From the NCBI GenBank assembly GCA_025352085.1, contig JANXUA010000122.1:62001-126000 (forward strand): a DNA stretch of 64,000 nt, read 5' to 3'. A program made the translations under genes and the position numbers. Below the pieces are notes generated by a model. It had not been told where the DNA came from and ran no database searches. It worked only from the letters and a program-made list of their open reading frames with translations. Of this stretch, positions 19,243-29,303 are shown one piece after another. The stretch comes from Caulobacteraceae bacterium (GTDB lineage Bacteria; Pseudomonadota; Alphaproteobacteria; Caulobacterales; Caulobacteraceae). Position 1 is the first letter of the stretch; each line of letters opens with the position of its first letter.

Positions 19243-20796
19243 TCAGTCCCCGGACGTCCAGACAAGCTTGGGCCGCCGCGCCGCCAGGGTCTCGTCAAGC
19301 CGTCGCAAGGGGGCGTGGAAGGGCGCGCCCTTGAAGCGGTCGACATCGCCGGCCTTGGCGGCGGCGGCGAGTTCCAGAAGGGCGTCGCAGAACCGGTCGA
19401 GTTCGCGGCGGGATTCGGTTTCGGTGGGCTCGATCAGCATGGCGCCGTGGACGACCAGCGGGAAGTACATGGTCATCGGGTGAAAGCCGACGTCGATCAT
19501 CGCCTTGGCGAAATCGAGGGTGGTGATGTCGGTCCCCTCCAGCCAGGTATCGTCGAACAGGGCCTCGTGCATGCACGGCCCGTCGGGAAAGGCTGCGCTC
19601 ATCACGCCGGAGAGGCGGGCCTTGATATAGTTGGCGTTCAGCACGGCGTCCTCGGCGACCTGGCGAAGACCGTCCGCGCCGTGGCTCATCATATAGGCCA
19701 GGGCGCGCACATACATGCCCATCTGGCCGTGGAAGGCGCTCATTCGACCGTGGGAGGCCGTCGCCTCGCCGACGGCGTGCTCCAGTAAGGCCAGACGACC
19801 GCCCTGATGGACGACCCACGGCGTCGGCGCATAGGGCGCAAGCGAAGCGCTGAGGACTACCGGGCCGGCGCCCGGCCCGCCGCCTCCGTGCGGGGTGGAG
19901 AAGGTCTTGTGCAGATTGATATGCATGGCATCGACGCCCAGATCGCCCGGCCGCACCCGGCCGACGATGGCGTTGAAGTTGGCGCCGTCGCAATAGAAAT
20001 AGGCCCCCGCCGCGTGGGTGAGGCGGGCGATTTCGATGATTTCGCGCTCGAACAGACCGCAGGTATTGGGGTTGGTGACCATCACCGCCGCCACGTCGGG
20101 GCCCAACTTGGCGGCAAGATCGGCGATGTCGACGTGGCCATCGGCGGTCTGGCCGATCTCGACCACCTGATAGCCGGCGAGGGCCGCCGTGGCCGGATTG
20201 GTGCCGTGAGCCGAAGTCGGCGCAAGCACGGTCTTGCGCGCATCGCCGCGCGCCTCGTGGGCGGCGCGGATGGTGTGGAGGCCACACAGCTCCCCGTGCG
20301 CGCCGGCCTTGGGCGAAAGCGCCACAGCCGGCATGCCGGTGAGCGTGGTCAGCCAGTGCGCCAGCGCATCCATCACCTTGAGCGCGCCCTGCACGGTCGA
20401 CATCGGCTGCAGCGGATGCAGGTCGATAAATCCGGGTAGACGGGCCAGCTTTTCGTCTAGGCGCGGGTTGTGCTTCATGGTGCACGAGCCGAGCGGGTAG
20501 AGCGCCAGATCGATGGCGTGGTTCTTCTGGGACAGGCGCACATAGTGGCGCACGGCCTCCGGCTCGGAGAGCCCGGGTAGGCGCAGGGGCGACGCGCGGG
20601 TCAGGCCGGCGAGGTCCGAAGCGTCGAGATCCGGGCCAAAATCGTCGCGCGGAAAGTCAACGCCGGTCTTTTCCCAACAATCCAGTTCGAAGATCAGCGG
20701 CTCGTCCTGCATCAGGGCGCCGCCGGAGCGGGTCGTCCCGGCGGATTTCATGTCGGGATCGGAGCGGGTCGGGCGGCCAACGGCGAGTATGGTCAT
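19243..20796 (-). CDS. gcvPB: Glycine dehydrogenase (decarboxylating) subunit 2
   Basis: This is the C-terminal-like half of the split P-protein. Together with GcvPA it decarboxylates glycine and passes the aminomethyl group to GcvH. The 517-residue product has the PLP lysine K297 in [19 protein letters not shown], the [12 protein letters not shown] block and [15 protein letters not shown]. It overlaps gcvPA by four bases (ATGA), indicating translational coupling, and is the last gene of the glycine cleavage operon. Confidence 0.96.
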   Translation of the reverse strand: MTILAVGRPTRSDPDMKSAGTTRSGGALMQDEPLIFELDCWEKTGVDFPRDDFGPDLDASDLAGLTRASPLRLPGLSEPEAVRHYVRLSQKNHAIDLALYPLGSCTMKHNPRLDEKLARLPGFIDLHPLQPMSTVQGALKVMDALAHWLTTLTGMPAVALSPKAGAHGELCGLHTIRAAHEARGDARKTVLAPTSAHGTNPATAALAGYQVVEIGQTADGHVDIADLAAKLGPDVAAVMVTNPNTCGLFEREIIEIARLTHAAGAYFYCDGANFNAIVGRVRPGDLGVDAMHINLHKTFSTPHGGGGPGAGPVVLSASLAPYAPTPWVVHQGGRLALLEHAVGEATASHGRMSAFHGQMGMYVRALAYMMSHGADGLRQVAEDAVLNANYIKARLSGVMSAAFPDGPCMHEALFDDTWLEGTDITTLDFAKAMIDVGFHPMTMYFPLVVHGAMLIEPTETESRRELDRFCDALLELAAAAKAGDVDRFKGAPFHAPLRRLDETLAARRPKLVWTSGD

Positions 20797-22139
20797 GCGC
20801 CGAACTCCATTTCCAGAGCGTCGATCAAGGCGGCGATGTCCTCGTCAGTGGTCGTCTCGGTGGCGCACAGAATGAGCACGTCATCCATACCCGCGCCCGG
20901 ATCGAGCCTGGCGAAGGAGACGCCGGCCAGGATGTTGCGTCCGGCCAGGGCGTCGACGACCTGCGTCGCCGATTTGGGCAGACGCACGGCGATCTCGTTG
21001 AAGAACCGGGGCGTGAGCACATCCATGCCGCGGACCGTGGCCAGGGCGGCTCGAAGCGCTCGCGCGCGGGCGTGGTTGTGCTCGGCCAGCGTCGTCAGGC
21101 CCACCCCGCCCAACAGCGACATGTGGATGGTGAAGGCCAGGGCGCACAGTCCCGAATTGGTGCAGATGTTGGAGGTCGCCTTGTCGCGACGGATATGTTG
21201 CTCGCGGGTCGAGAGGGTAAGGACGAAACCCCGCCGCCCTTCGGCGTCGACGGTCTCGCCGCACAAGCGCCCGGGCATTTGCCGGGTCAGGGCCTCGCGG
21301 CAGGCGAAAAGCCCGACATAAGGCCCGCCGAAGTTAAGGCCGTTGCCGATCGATTGACCTTCGGCCACGGCGATATCCGCGCCCATCTCGCCGGGTGATT
21401 TCAACAAGCCGAACGACACCGCCTCAGTGGTGACCACGACCAAAAGAGCGCCGGCGGCGTGCGCGGCCGCCGCGACCGCCGTGACGTCGGTGACCGTCCC
21501 AAACACATTGGGGGTCTGCACCACCACGCAGGCCGTGTCGGCGTCGATCGCCTCGATCACGGCGGCTTCGGCGTCGATCGCCGCCGCCAGCCGCCGGGTG
21601 TCGACGCCGGCCGAATGGGCCAGGGTGTAGGTCGCCTCGACGTAGTGCGGATGCAGGCCGCCCGACAGGACCGCCTTTTTGCGGCGGGTGACGCGCGCGG
21701 CCATCATCACCGCCTCGGCGCAGGCGGTCGACCCATCATACATCGAGGCGTTGGCGACCGGCAGGCCGGTCAAGGCGGCGACCTGCGTCTGGAACTCAAA
21801 CAGGGTCTGCAGCGTGCCCTGGGCGATTTCCGGCTGATAGGGGGTGTAGCTGGTGAGGAATTCCGAGCGCTGGATCAAATGGTCGACGCTGGCCGGCACA
21901 TGATGGCGATAGGCCCCGGCGCCGCAGAAAAACGGCCCGGCGCCGGCGGCGCGGTTCTCACCCGCCAGGGCGCCCAGGGCCCGCTCGACGGCCAGCTCGC
22001 CGGCATGAAACGGCAGATCGACCGGCGTGCTTAGGCGTGCGGAAACCGGAACGTCCGTGAACAGATCATCGATGCCGGCGGCGCCGATCACCGCCAGCAT
22101 GTCGGCGCGATCGGTATTCGTGAGGGGCAGATAGCGCAT
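20793..22139 (-). CDS. gcvPA: Glycine dehydrogenase (decarboxylating) subunit 1
   Basis: This is the N-terminal-like half of the split P-protein (448 residues). Recognised blocks are the N-terminal [69 protein letters not shown], and [20 protein letters not shown]. It pairs with GcvPB as the glycine decarboxylase heterotetramer. It starts three bases after the stop of gcvH. Its end overlaps gcvPB. Confidence 0.96.
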   Translation of the reverse strand: MRYLPLTNTDRADMLAVIGAAGIDDLFTDVPVSARLSTPVDLPFHAGELAVERALGALAGENRAAGAGPFFCGAGAYRHHVPASVDHLIQRSEFLTSYTPYQPEIAQGTLQTLFEFQTQVAALTGLPVANASMYDGSTACAEAVMMAARVTRRKKAVLSGGLHPHYVEATYTLAHSAGVDTRRLAAAIDAEAAVIEAIDADTACVVVQTPNVFGTVTDVTAVAAAAHAAGALLVVVTTEAVSFGLLKSPGEMGADIAVAEGQSIGNGLNFGGPYVGLFACREALTRQMPGRLCGETVDAEGRRGFVLTLSTREQHIRRDKATSNICTNSGLCALAFTIHMSLLGGVGLTTLAEHNHARARALRAALATVRGMDVLTPRFFNEIAVRLPKSATQVVDALAGRNILAGVSFARLDPGAGMDDVLILCATETTTDEDIAALIDALEMEFGA

Positions 22140-22141
22140 CC

Positions 22142-22507
22142 CTAGAGCGTACCCAGAAAGGCGTTGTAGGCGTGGATATCCATCAGGGCCTCAACCTGTT
22201 TCGGATCAGAAATCTTGATCTTGACGAACCAGCCGCCCGCTTCAGGCGCGTCGTTGACCGTCTGCGGATTGTCGGCGAGTTCGCTGTTGGCGGCGGTCAC
22301 CGCGCCGGAGATTGGCGCATAGACGTCCGAGGCGGCCTTGACGCTTTCGACCACCGCCAGGGCTTCGCCGACCTTGACCGTCTTGCCGGCGGCGGGGAGT
22401 TCGACGAACACCACATCGCCCAATTGTTCGGCGGCGTAGGCGGTGATGCCGATGGTGGCGGTGTCGCCGACAAGATCGACCCACTCGTGGTCCTTGGTGA
22501 AACGCAT
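22142..22507 (-). CDS. gcvH: Glycine cleavage system H protein
   Basis: GcvH is the lipoylated carrier of the glycine cleavage system. The 121-residue product begins [20 protein letters not shown] and has the lipoyl attachment Lys57 in [13 protein letters not shown]. The C-terminal [15 protein letters not shown] is slightly shorter than usual but complete. It sits between gcvT and gcvPA on one transcript, with a short 18-base gap to gcvT. Confidence 0.97.
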   Translation of the reverse strand: MRFTKDHEWVDLVGDTATIGITAYAAEQLGDVVFVELPAAGKTVKVGEALAVVESVKAASDVYAPISGAVTAANSELADNPQTVNDAPEAGGWFVKIKISDPKQVEALMDIHAYNAFLGTL

Positions 22508-22525
22508 GACGGATCCTTGTCTTTT

Positions 22526-23698
22526 CTAGAGCGCCGGATTGCGGAAGTATCGGTGGGGGATGAAGGGCATGGCGACGACCTCGGCGGGCTGGGGCTTGCC
22601 CCGCACGACGACGAAGAGCTGGGTTCCGGCCGCGCCAAGGGCCGGCGGCGCATAGCCCATGGCGATCGGCGCGCCGATACTCGGAGCGAAGCCGCCGCTG
22701 GTGACGACGCCGACGGTCACACCTTCAGCATTAGCGATCGGCGCGCCCTCCCGCGCCGGGGCGCCCTGCAGAACCCGAATACCGACACGCAAGCGCGCCG
22801 GACCGCCCGATTGCTCGCGGGCCAGACGCGCCGCTCCCGGAAAATCGGCCGCTTTCAGCCGCCGCTTGGAGACCGCGAAGGCGAGATTGGCTTCGATCGG
22901 CGAAATGGTTTCGTCCAGGTCGTGACCATAGAGCGGCAGACCCGCCTCAAGGCGTAGGGAATCGCGGGCGCCCAGGCCGATCGCTCGCACCCTCGGATCA
23001 GCGAGGAGACGGTTCCATATAGATTCGCCAATCGCGGCGGGCGCGAGGATCTCGAAACCGTCCTCGCCGGTGTATCCGCAGCGCGCGACGGTCAGCGCGT
23101 GGCCCTCGAAATCGCGGGTCGTGAAGGTCATGAAGGACTGCTGGGCGACGCCGGGCAAGATGGCCTCCACAACCTCGATGGCCTGCGGTCCCTGCACGGC
23201 GATCAGGGCGCCGTCATCGGCGCGGGTCAGCCGCGCCTGGTCGCCGACGGCGGCTTCGAGGGCGGCGAAATCGCCTTCCTTGGTTCCGGCGTTGACGACA
23301 ATATAGAGCCCGCCCTGGCGCGCCGGCTCGGCGGGCCGGCCGATCATCAGATCGTCAAGCACGCCACCGGCCGCGTTCATCAACAGGGTGTAGCGGATCT
23401 GCCCGGGTTTCAGCCCGCGAATATCGCCGCACACCAAAGGCTCAACGATGGCGGCGAGGGCGCGGTGATCGGCCTCGCCGTCGCCCGATTTGGCGGCGAG
23501 ATCGAGAAACGACGGCCCCATGTGCGAGACATCGAAAAGACCCGCGTGCTCGCGCGTCCACAGGTGCTCCTTGAGGATGCCCAAGGGGTATTGCACGGGC
23601 ATGTCATAGCCGCCGAACGGGGTCATGCGTCCGCCGAGCGCCCGGTGCGCCGCCGTCAACGGCGTTGTTTTCAAAGGGCCTTCAGACACGACGATCAC
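22526..23698 (-). CDS. gcvT: Aminomethyltransferase (glycine cleavage T protein)
   Basis: GcvT moves the methylene group from the H protein to tetrahydrofolate and releases ammonia. The product (390 residues) has FGGYDMPVQYP, LFDVSHMGP, DDLMIGRP, GYTGEDGFEI, RDSLRLEAGLPLYGHDLDE and the late SPIEANLAFAV. The start is taken as the GTG at 23698, four bases after GGAG; the GTG at 23689 is an alternative. It is the first gene of the operon and is controlled by the glycine riboswitch just upstream. Confidence 0.95.
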   Translation of the reverse strand: MIVVSEGPLKTTPLTAAHRALGGRMTPFGGYDMPVQYPLGILKEHLWTREHAGLFDVSHMGPSFLDLAAKSGDGEADHRALAAIVEPLVCGDIRGLKPGQIRYTLLMNAAGGVLDDLMIGRPAEPARQGGLYIVVNAGTKEGDFAALEAAVGDQARLTRADDGALIAVQGPQAIEVVEAILPGVAQQSFMTFTTRDFEGHALTVARCGYTGEDGFEILAPAAIGESIWNRLLADPRVRAIGLGARDSLRLEAGLPLYGHDLDETISPIEANLAFAVSKRRLKAADFPGAARLAREQSGGPARLRVGIRVLQGAPAREGAPIANAEGVTVGVVTSGGFAPSIGAPIAMGYAPPALGAAGTQLFVVVRGKPQPAEVVAMPFIPHRYFRNPAL

Positions 23699-23709
23699 GG
23701 AACTCCAAG

Positions 23710-23741
23710 GGCGGGCAAACGACGGCGGAGAAAGACCCGCC
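23710..23741 (-). promoter_or_regulatory. Candidate switching hairpin between glycine riboswitch and gcvT
   Basis: On the mRNA, GGCGGG (23741-23736) can pair either with CCGCC (23728-23724) or with CCCGCC (23715-23710), the latter lying just before the TTGGAG ribosome site of gcvT. The two pairings exclude each other, as expected for an expression platform. Seen in sequence; switching is inferred. Confidence 0.4.
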
Positions 23742-23754
23742 GACCATAGCACGC

Positions 23755-23960
23755 CCCCGCTGTCCCTTGGGCCTGAGAGATTCCGAGCGAATACCCGCTC
23801 TTGCTCCTTCGGCGAGCCGCAGACCCGGCAGGGATGCGCCTCTTTCCAGCTTTCGTCAGACTCGCGCGGTCCTTTTGCCTGAGCGTTTCCGGGGCGGTTG
23901 CGCCTTCGGCTCCGAGGCCCGTCGAATCGAGACCCGATCTCTCCCGCGAGAGTCGAGGCG
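23755..23960 (-). promoter_or_regulatory. Tandem glycine riboswitch (two aptamers)
   Basis: Two aptamers follow each other on the minus strand. The first has CGGGAGAGATC, then GCCGAAGG with CGCAACC, and CGGAAACGCTCAGGCAAAAG. The second has GGAAAGAGGCGC, then GCCGAAGGAGCAAG, and GGAATCTCTCAGGCCCAAGG. These GAAGGNGCAA and CTCAGGCAAAAGGAC blocks are the known gcvT motif. It lies about 57 bases before gcvT, so high glycine should activate the glycine cleavage operon. The element fills most of the interval between the GNAT gene and gcvT. Confidence 0.95.
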
Positions 23961-24005
23961 ACCTGTGCGTGAGGGCGCCCACGGAGTCAAGGCCGCCAGC
24001 GTCGA

Positions 24006-24455
24006 TCAGGTCAATGGCAAATCATAGCTCAAAAACACCGCGTCCCGCGTCCAACCCTGGGCCTCGTAAAGGGACTGGGCGGTCAGATTGGTCCTGGCCG
24101 TGCGCAGGCCCAGCGACGACGCCCCTTCGTTTCGACCGTACTCGGCCGCCACCGCCAGCAACGCCGCGCCGACGCCGCGTTTCCGACCGGCCGGGGCGAC
24201 GAAAAGGTCGTTGAGCACGAAGATGCGTGCGGCGCGGGTTGAGGAAAAACTGGGATAGAGTTGGGTGAAACCGAGCGCGGCGCCGTCCTCCTCGGCGATG
24301 AAGACGATCGATTGGGCGTGCTCGAACCGCTCGTGCAGAAAGCGACGCGCCAGATCGGGATCGGTGGGCTGGGAATAGAACTGGCGATAGGCGTCGAACA
24401 GCGGGACCAGAGCATCAAGATCGTCAATCGTCGCCTGTCTGGTGGAGAAGGTCAT
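24006..24455 (-). CDS. GNAT family acetyltransferase
   Basis: The 149-residue protein is a GCN5-type N-acetyltransferase. The acetyl-CoA loop is seen in LFVAPAGRKRGVGAALLAVAAE (about residues 86-107), preceded by the beta-bulge strand FVLNDLFV and followed by LRTARTNLTAQSLYEAQGW. The substrate is unknown. It lies 16 bases upstream of argS's stop on the same strand, i.e. it is downstream of argS and may be cotranscribed with it. Its own stop is followed by the glycine riboswitch of the next operon. Confidence 0.88.
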   Translation of the reverse strand: MTFSTRQATIDDLDALVPLFDAYRQFYSQPTDPDLARRFLHERFEHAQSIVFIAEEDGAALGFTQLYPSFSSTRAARIFVLNDLFVAPAGRKRGVGAALLAVAAEYGRNEGASSLGLRTARTNLTAQSLYEAQGWTRDAVFLSYDLPLT

Positions 24456-24471
24456 GGCCTTCCAAAGCCTC

Positions 24472-26274
24472 CTACATGCGCTCCGGCGTGGCTATGCCGA
24501 GGACCTCCAGGGCCGATTCCATCTGCTTGAGCGTGGTTGCGGTGAGCGTGAGGCGCGACGCCTTGGTCGCTGCGTCCGGCGCGGCCAGAACCGGGCAGGC
24601 GGCGTAGAACTTGGCGAAGGTCTGAGCCAGGCGATAGGCGTGGTCGGCGATCAGGTTCGGGGCGCTCTTGTCGTAGGCTTCCGCCAGAGCGTGATCGAAA
24701 GCGTCGAGCAGGAGAACAAGATCGCGTTCGGCCGGCGCGTCGATCTTCACCGTTCCGGCTTTTTCGCCGTCCGCCGCCGCCTTCCGCAACAGGGATTTCA
24801 TCCGCACCGCCTGGTAGAGCAGATACGGGCCGGTCTTGCCCTCGAAACTGGAGAACCGATCGAGATCGAAGACGTAGGACGTGCCGCGAAAATTGATCAG
24901 ATCGGCGAATTTCAGCGCCGCGACGGCGACCTGCAGGGCGGTGGTCTCGAATTCCTCCGGCGGGAACTCGCGCCCGAGGCCGGCCTCCTCAAGGCGCTCG
25001 CGCGCCTTGCCGCGCGCCATGTCGATCAGGTCGCGCAGCTTCAGTACGCCACCCTCGCGGGTTTTGAACGGCTTGCCGTCAACGCCGTTCATGGTGCCAA
25101 AGCCGATGTGCTCCAGCGCGCCGGGCACGGCGTAACCGGCGAGATAGGCGGCGCGGAACACCGTCTCGAAGTGATCGGCCTGTCGCTGATCGACCACGTA
25201 CAGGATCAACTGCGGGTCGAAGAAGTTTCGGCGATCGAGGATAGTGGCCAGATCGGTCGTCCCGTACATGGCCGAGCCTTCGGACGACACCACCAGCAGC
25301 GGGGGGACTTCCCGGCGGTCGTCGTCGCGGGCGACGCGGATGATCCGGGCCCCCTGATCGTCGATGAGCAGGCCCTTGGCGTCCAGTTCGACGACCATCG
25401 GATCGATCAGCGGATCGACGTCGCTTTCGCCGCGCCACAGGTCGAAATCGACGCCAAGGGCGTGAAAATCGCGCTCCAGGGCGGCGCGGGTGATGCGCGC
25501 GAAGTGGGCCCAGATCAACCGGTAGCCAAAATGCCCGGCCTGCAATTCCGCCGTGGCGCGGCGGGCGCGGTCGCGATAGTCGAGATCGCTTTTGGCCCGG
25601 GCGGCGGCGGCTGGATACAGCCGGTCCAGATCGTCCAAGGCGATCGCGGCGGACAGTCGTGCGTCGATCGCCTGTTCGTCGGCCTCGGTGAACCCATCCG
25701 GTTTCGTCGCCAGGCGCGCCAGCAAGGCGGCGATGCCCGCATCGACATCGGCGCAGGCGACGATGAGTAGGCCCATCTGAAAGCCCCAATCGCCGAAATG
25801 GGCGTCGCCGAGGGTCTCGTCGCCGCGAAACCGGTGCAGGCGCTTGATCGCCTCGCCGATGATCGATGCGCGCAGATGACCGACGTGCATTTCCTTGGCG
25901 ACATTGGGTCCGCCGTAGTCGATCAGCACCCGGCGCGGCTGTGCGACCACGCCCGCGCCGGCCCGCGCGTCGCCGGCCAGTTCGCTCGCCCGCGCGCTCA
26001 AGGTCGCGGCGGTGACCCGCAGATTGATGAAACCCGGTCCCGCCACCTCAACCGACGCGATCATCGGATCGGCGCCCAGACGCGCGGCGATCGCGGCGGC
26101 GATCCGGCGCGGGTCGCGTTTCGTCGCCTTGGCGCCGGCCAGGGCGCCGTTGCATTGGAAATCGGCAAGGTCGGGGCGGTCGGACGCGGTGACCCGACCC
26201 AGCGCCGCATCCAGGCCCAAACCCGCGAACGCGGCGCCGACCGCCTCGCCGAGGCGGGCGATGAGGTCGGTCAT
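24472..26274 (-). CDS. argS: Arginyl-tRNA synthetase
   Basis: ArgS charges tRNA-Arg. The 600-residue product has the class I HIGH motif as [12 protein letters not shown] near residue 130, preceded by [14 protein letters not shown], and [23 protein letters not shown], and FKTREGG in place of KMSKS, as in most ArgS. The N-terminal add-domain ([19 protein letters not shown]) and C-terminal anticodon domain ([13 protein letters not shown]) are complete. The start overlaps the stop of the upstream exported-protein gene (ATGA), so translation is likely coupled. Confidence 0.97.
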   Translation of the reverse strand: MTDLIARLGEAVGAAFAGLGLDAALGRVTASDRPDLADFQCNGALAGAKATKRDPRRIAAAIAARLGADPMIASVEVAGPGFINLRVTAATLSARASELAGDARAGAGVVAQPRRVLIDYGGPNVAKEMHVGHLRASIIGEAIKRLHRFRGDETLGDAHFGDWGFQMGLLIVACADVDAGIAALLARLATKPDGFTEADEQAIDARLSAAIALDDLDRLYPAAAARAKSDLDYRDRARRATAELQAGHFGYRLIWAHFARITRAALERDFHALGVDFDLWRGESDVDPLIDPMVVELDAKGLLIDDQGARIIRVARDDDRREVPPLLVVSSEGSAMYGTTDLATILDRRNFFDPQLILYVVDQRQADHFETVFRAAYLAGYAVPGALEHIGFGTMNGVDGKPFKTREGGVLKLRDLIDMARGKARERLEEAGLGREFPPEEFETTALQVAVAALKFADLINFRGTSYVFDLDRFSSFEGKTGPYLLYQAVRMKSLLRKAAADGEKAGTVKIDAPAERDLVLLLDAFDHALAEAYDKSAPNLIADHAYRLAQTFAKFYAACPVLAAPDAATKASRLTLTATTLKQMESALEVLGIATPERM

Positions 26275-26978
26275 TGTTGGCTGGCGGCGCCCGGCTGGCC
26301 GGCGCCCGCGTTGGGACGGAAGCGCTTGCCCTGCCGGTTGAAGTCGGCCATCTGCGGGGTCACATCAAAGCCGATCAACACCTCGAAATTGGCCCCGCTG
26401 ACCTTGGCGTCCCGGCGCGGAATGGTGATCAGGCCGAGAGTTTCGGTCGCGTAGACCCGGTCCTGGCCGCTCGGAAAATTGACCGGCAGGCTGAACCATT
26501 CCTTGCTCAGCACCGCATTGTTCCTGTCGGTGACCGCGACCCAATACTTGTACGTCGTGCCGCGACCGGTCGCCTGGGGTCCGCGGCCCAGTTCGAACAG
26601 CACCCGCGCCTGAACCCGGATCGGTTCGTTGGATTTGTAGGCGCAGACCGACGTGATGGACTGGATTTCGCCGGTATAGCCCACGTTCGCCGAGGCCGCG
26701 ACGCCGTCCTTGAACTCCACATAGCGCGCCGCGTCATACAGTGTCTTCACGAACGGACACGGGCCGGCGTTTCTGAGCTGCGGCAGGGGCGCGACGGACT
26801 TGCCGAACTCATCGTCGCGCTTTTTCTTTTTGGCGTCGTCCTGAGACTGTTGTTCATCGCCGCCGCCGTGGCTGCGGCCGCCGCCGGCCTGGGCGAAGGC
26901 CGGCGTGGCGGCGCCGAGCGCGCCGGTGAGCGAGAGGCAGAGAGACAGTTTGAACAGCAGGTTTTGAAGGCGGCGCAT
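26271..26978 (-). CDS. Exported protein of unknown function
   Basis: The 235-residue product has a signal peptide (residues 1-30, cleavage near AFA-QAG). A short Gly/Ser/His-rich and charged stretch ([17 protein letters not shown] then KKKKRDDE) leads to a domain starting at [18 protein letters not shown], which has two conserved-looking Cys (CPFV and VCAYKS) and a beta-rich [14 protein letters not shown] core. I do not recognise a named family. The ATG at 26978 is preceded by GAGG three bases upstream. It overlaps argS by four bases, an unusual partner for an exported protein. Confidence 0.75.
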   Translation of the reverse strand: MRRLQNLLFKLSLCLSLTGALGAATPAFAQAGGGRSHGGGDEQQSQDDAKKKKRDDEFGKSVAPLPQLRNAGPCPFVKTLYDAARYVEFKDGVAASANVGYTGEIQSITSVCAYKSNEPIRVQARVLFELGRGPQATGRGTTYKYWVAVTDRNNAVLSKEWFSLPVNFPSGQDRVYATETLGLITIPRRDAKVSGANFEVLIGFDVTPQMADFNRQGKRFRPNAGAGQPGAASQQ

Positions 26979-27114
26979 GAACCTCGGGGACTCTTTAAAA
27001 GCGGCGCGCGCACGGTCGCGCGGCGTCATTTGGCAGGGTGATAGCGGCATATCCGGGGCGCCGCAACGAAACAGCGCTACTTGACGAGCGCCGCCCGCTC
27101 ACCGATCAGCGCGC

Positions 27115-28074
27115 ATGGCCGTCTATACCGACATCAGCGACGCGGAGCTCGAGGCGTTCCTTGGGGATTTCGACCTCGGTCGGCCCGTGGCGTTCAAGGG
27201 CGTCGCCGAGGGCGTGGAAAACTCCAACTTCATGCTGGAAACGGAGGGCGGGCGTTTCTTTCTCACCGTCTATGAGCGGCGCGTCGACGCCGGAGACCTG
27301 CCGTTTTTCCTGGGGCTCCTGCAGTGGCTGGGCGAGCACGATTTTCCAAGCGCCATCCCCGTCGCCGACCGCACCGGCCGGACCTTGAAAGCCATCCGCG
27401 GCAAGCCCGCCGCTCTGGTCACCTTCCTGACCGGCCTTTCGGTGCGCCGGCCAAGCGTGGCGCATTGCCGTCAGGCCGGCGCGGGCCTCGCCTGGTTGCA
27501 CCAGGCGGCGGAGGCTTATCCCGGGCGGCGACGCAACAGTCTGGGCCAGGCCGCCTGGCGACCAATGTTCGAGCGCCTGACAGGCGAGGCGAACACCCTC
27601 AAGCCCGGTCTGGCGGCGACGATCGCGAGCGACCTCGATCTGTTGGAGGCCCATTGGCCCAGTGATCTGCCGGAAGGAATCATCCACGCCGACTTCTTTC
27701 CCGACAATGTTTTCTTCACGGGCGGGGCCTTCGCCGGGGCCATCGACTTCTATTTCGCCGCCTGGGATGCTTTCGCCTATGACCTCGCCGTGGCCCTCAA
27801 CGCCTGGTGCTTCGAGCCGGACGGCAGTTTCAACGTCACCGCCGCCCGCGCCCTGATCGACGGCTACGAGCAAAAGCGGACGCTCACCGAGGCTGAAAAG
27901 GCCGCCCTGCCCCTCCTCGCCCATGGCGCGGCCATGCGGTTCTTCCTCACCCGGCTCAACGACTGGCGAGCGACCCCGGCCGGGTCGCTAGTCCGGCCCA
28001 AGGATCCGTTGGAATACGAGCGCAAGCTGGCGGTTCACCGCGCCGGCGTCTCCCTCTTCAGCGCCGCCGCATGA
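27115..28074 (+). CDS. thrB: Homoserine kinase (ThrB2, APH-fold type)
   Basis: This 319-residue protein is the aminoglycoside-phosphotransferase-fold homoserine kinase common in alphaproteobacteria, which makes O-phosphohomoserine for threonine synthesis. It has [10 protein letters not shown] with the nucleotide loop, the catalytic [13 protein letters not shown] (HxDxxxxN) motif and the metal-binding [18 protein letters not shown]. It overlaps rnhA by four bases (ATGA). The pair is the left part of a plus-strand operon. Confidence 0.93.
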   Translation: MAVYTDISDAELEAFLGDFDLGRPVAFKGVAEGVENSNFMLETEGGRFFLTVYERRVDAGDLPFFLGLLQWLGEHDFPSAIPVADRTGRTLKAIRGKPAALVTFLTGLSVRRPSVAHCRQAGAGLAWLHQAAEAYPGRRRNSLGQAAWRPMFERLTGEANTLKPGLAATIASDLDLLEAHWPSDLPEGIIHADFFPDNVFFTGGAFAGAIDFYFAAWDAFAYDLAVALNAWCFEPDGSFNVTAARALIDGYEQKRTLTEAEKAALPLLAHGAAMRFFLTRLNDWRATPAGSLVRPKDPLEYERKLAVHRAGVSLFSAAA

Positions 28075-28535
28075 CCCCAAATGTGATCATTTTCACCGAC
28101 GGCTCCTGCCGCGGCAATCCCGGCCCTGGCGGCTGGGGCGCGCTGCTGATGATGGGCGACAACGAGCGCGAAATCTGGGGCGGAGAGGGCGCCACCACCA
28201 ACAACCGCATGGAGCTCACCGCCGCCATCGAGGCCCTCGTCGCCCTCAAGCGGCCGTGCCGGGTGGAGCTGCACACCGATAGCCAATATGTGAAGAACGG
28301 CATCACCCAGTGGCTGTCGCTATGGAAGGCGCGCGGCTGGCGCACCATGACCAAGGGCGCGGTCAAGAACGAAGACCTGTGGCGCCGCCTCGACGACGCC
28401 CGCCTACGCCACCAGGTCGACTGGCGCTGGGTCAAGGGCCACGCCGGCCATCCGGAGAACGAAAGGGCCGACGCTCTGGCGCGGCGGGGGTTGGAAGAGG
28501 TGGAGGCGACCGCAAGGACCATACGGGGTCGCTAG
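28071..28535 (+). CDS. rnhA: Ribonuclease HI
   Basis: RNase HI degrades the RNA strand of RNA-DNA hybrids. The 154-residue product has all active-site blocks: [17 protein letters not shown] (Asp10), [12 protein letters not shown] (Glu), [12 protein letters not shown] (Asp) and the His/Asp pair [21 protein letters not shown]. Its ATG overlaps the thrB stop, so the two are translated in sequence. Together with rnhB at 9436-10017 the window holds both bacterial RNase H types. Confidence 0.96.
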   Translation: MTPNVIIFTDGSCRGNPGPGGWGALLMMGDNEREIWGGEGATTNNRMELTAAIEALVALKRPCRVELHTDSQYVKNGITQWLSLWKARGWRTMTKGAVKNEDLWRRLDDARLRHQVDWRWVKGHAGHPENERADALARRGLEEVEATARTIRGR

Positions 28536-28566
28536 GTCCAGACGAAATTCGCGCCTTGCAACAAAA

Positions 28567-28869
28567 TCAGGGCGTATCTTCGGCGTCCCCGACGGCGACG
28601 TAGCGGCGAGCGCCGGTGGAGGGGTCGCTGTGCACTTCGATCAGCTTGCCGCTCTCGGGATCGACGAAGCGCTCGCCCGTCGCTGCAAAATTTCCACCCG
28701 GCGCGTCTTGGCTCAGGCGGCGATAACGAAAGCTTTCGAACACCAGGGCGAGGAGAAGGATGGCGAGGCCGATGATCGGGCCAATCAAGGGCGCGCCGAA
28801 TGCCAGGGCGGCGATGACGGCTAGGCCGAGGAGCACGGCGACGATGACGATCAGGGCGGATCGGAGCAT
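28567..28869 (-). CDS. Small membrane protein of unknown function
   Basis: The 100-residue product has two close membrane segments (about residues 4-23 and 26-44, separated by APLIG), followed by a soluble tail of about 55 residues containing GNFAATGERFVDPESGKLIEVHSDPSTGARRYV. The tail looks like a short beta-hairpin domain and is reminiscent of a FAD-like or stress-related small membrane protein, but no family is recognised. The ATG lies six bases after the stop of the ybjQ-like gene, so the two form an operon. Confidence 0.65.
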   Translation of the reverse strand: MLRSALIVIVAVLLGLAVIAALAFGAPLIGPIIGLAILLLALVFESFRYRRLSQDAPGGNFAATGERFVDPESGKLIEVHSDPSTGARRYVAVGDAEDTP

Positions 28870-28875
28870 GACGGT

Positions 28876-29196
28876 CTAGGGTTTGTCGATGACGACAGCG
28901 GTGCCGTAGGCGACCACCTCGCTCATGATCTGGCCGATTTCCGAACCATCGAAGCGCATCATCACGATGGCGTTGGCGCCCATGGCCGTGGCGTTGACGA
29001 CCATGCGGTCGATGGCGTGGCGTCGGGCCTCCTCGATCATGGAACTGTATTCCTTGATCTCACCGCCAAATATGGTTCGCAGGCTGGCGACGAAATTACC
29101 GCCGACGCCCCGGCTGCGCACCACGACGCCGAACACCTGGCCTTTGACCTCCAGAACGGTGCGACCGACGACATTTTCAGTGGTCGTTACGAGCAT
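28876..29196 (-). CDS. YbjQ/UPF0145 family protein
   Basis: The 106-residue product is a small soluble pentamer-forming protein of the YbjQ/DUF74 family, whose role is uncertain (once annotated as heavy-metal-binding). Motifs are ENVVGRTVLEVKGQVFGVVV, the GGEIKEYSSMIEEARRHAI helix and MGANAIVMMRFDGSEI with VAYGTAVVI at the end. Length is normal. It is followed six bases later by a small membrane protein on the same strand. Confidence 0.9.
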   Translation of the reverse strand: MLVTTTENVVGRTVLEVKGQVFGVVVRSRGVGGNFVASLRTIFGGEIKEYSSMIEEARRHAIDRMVVNATAMGANAIVMMRFDGSEIGQIMSEVVAYGTAVVIDKP

Positions 29197-29303
29197 CCGC
29201 GTTCATTCCCGTTGATATCCCTGCCGTCGGTAGCAGATCGCCGGGCGGCATCAAGCCCTTCACGCGCGTTGCCCCTCCCCGCCCCACCCGCTAAGCCCCG
29301 ACG

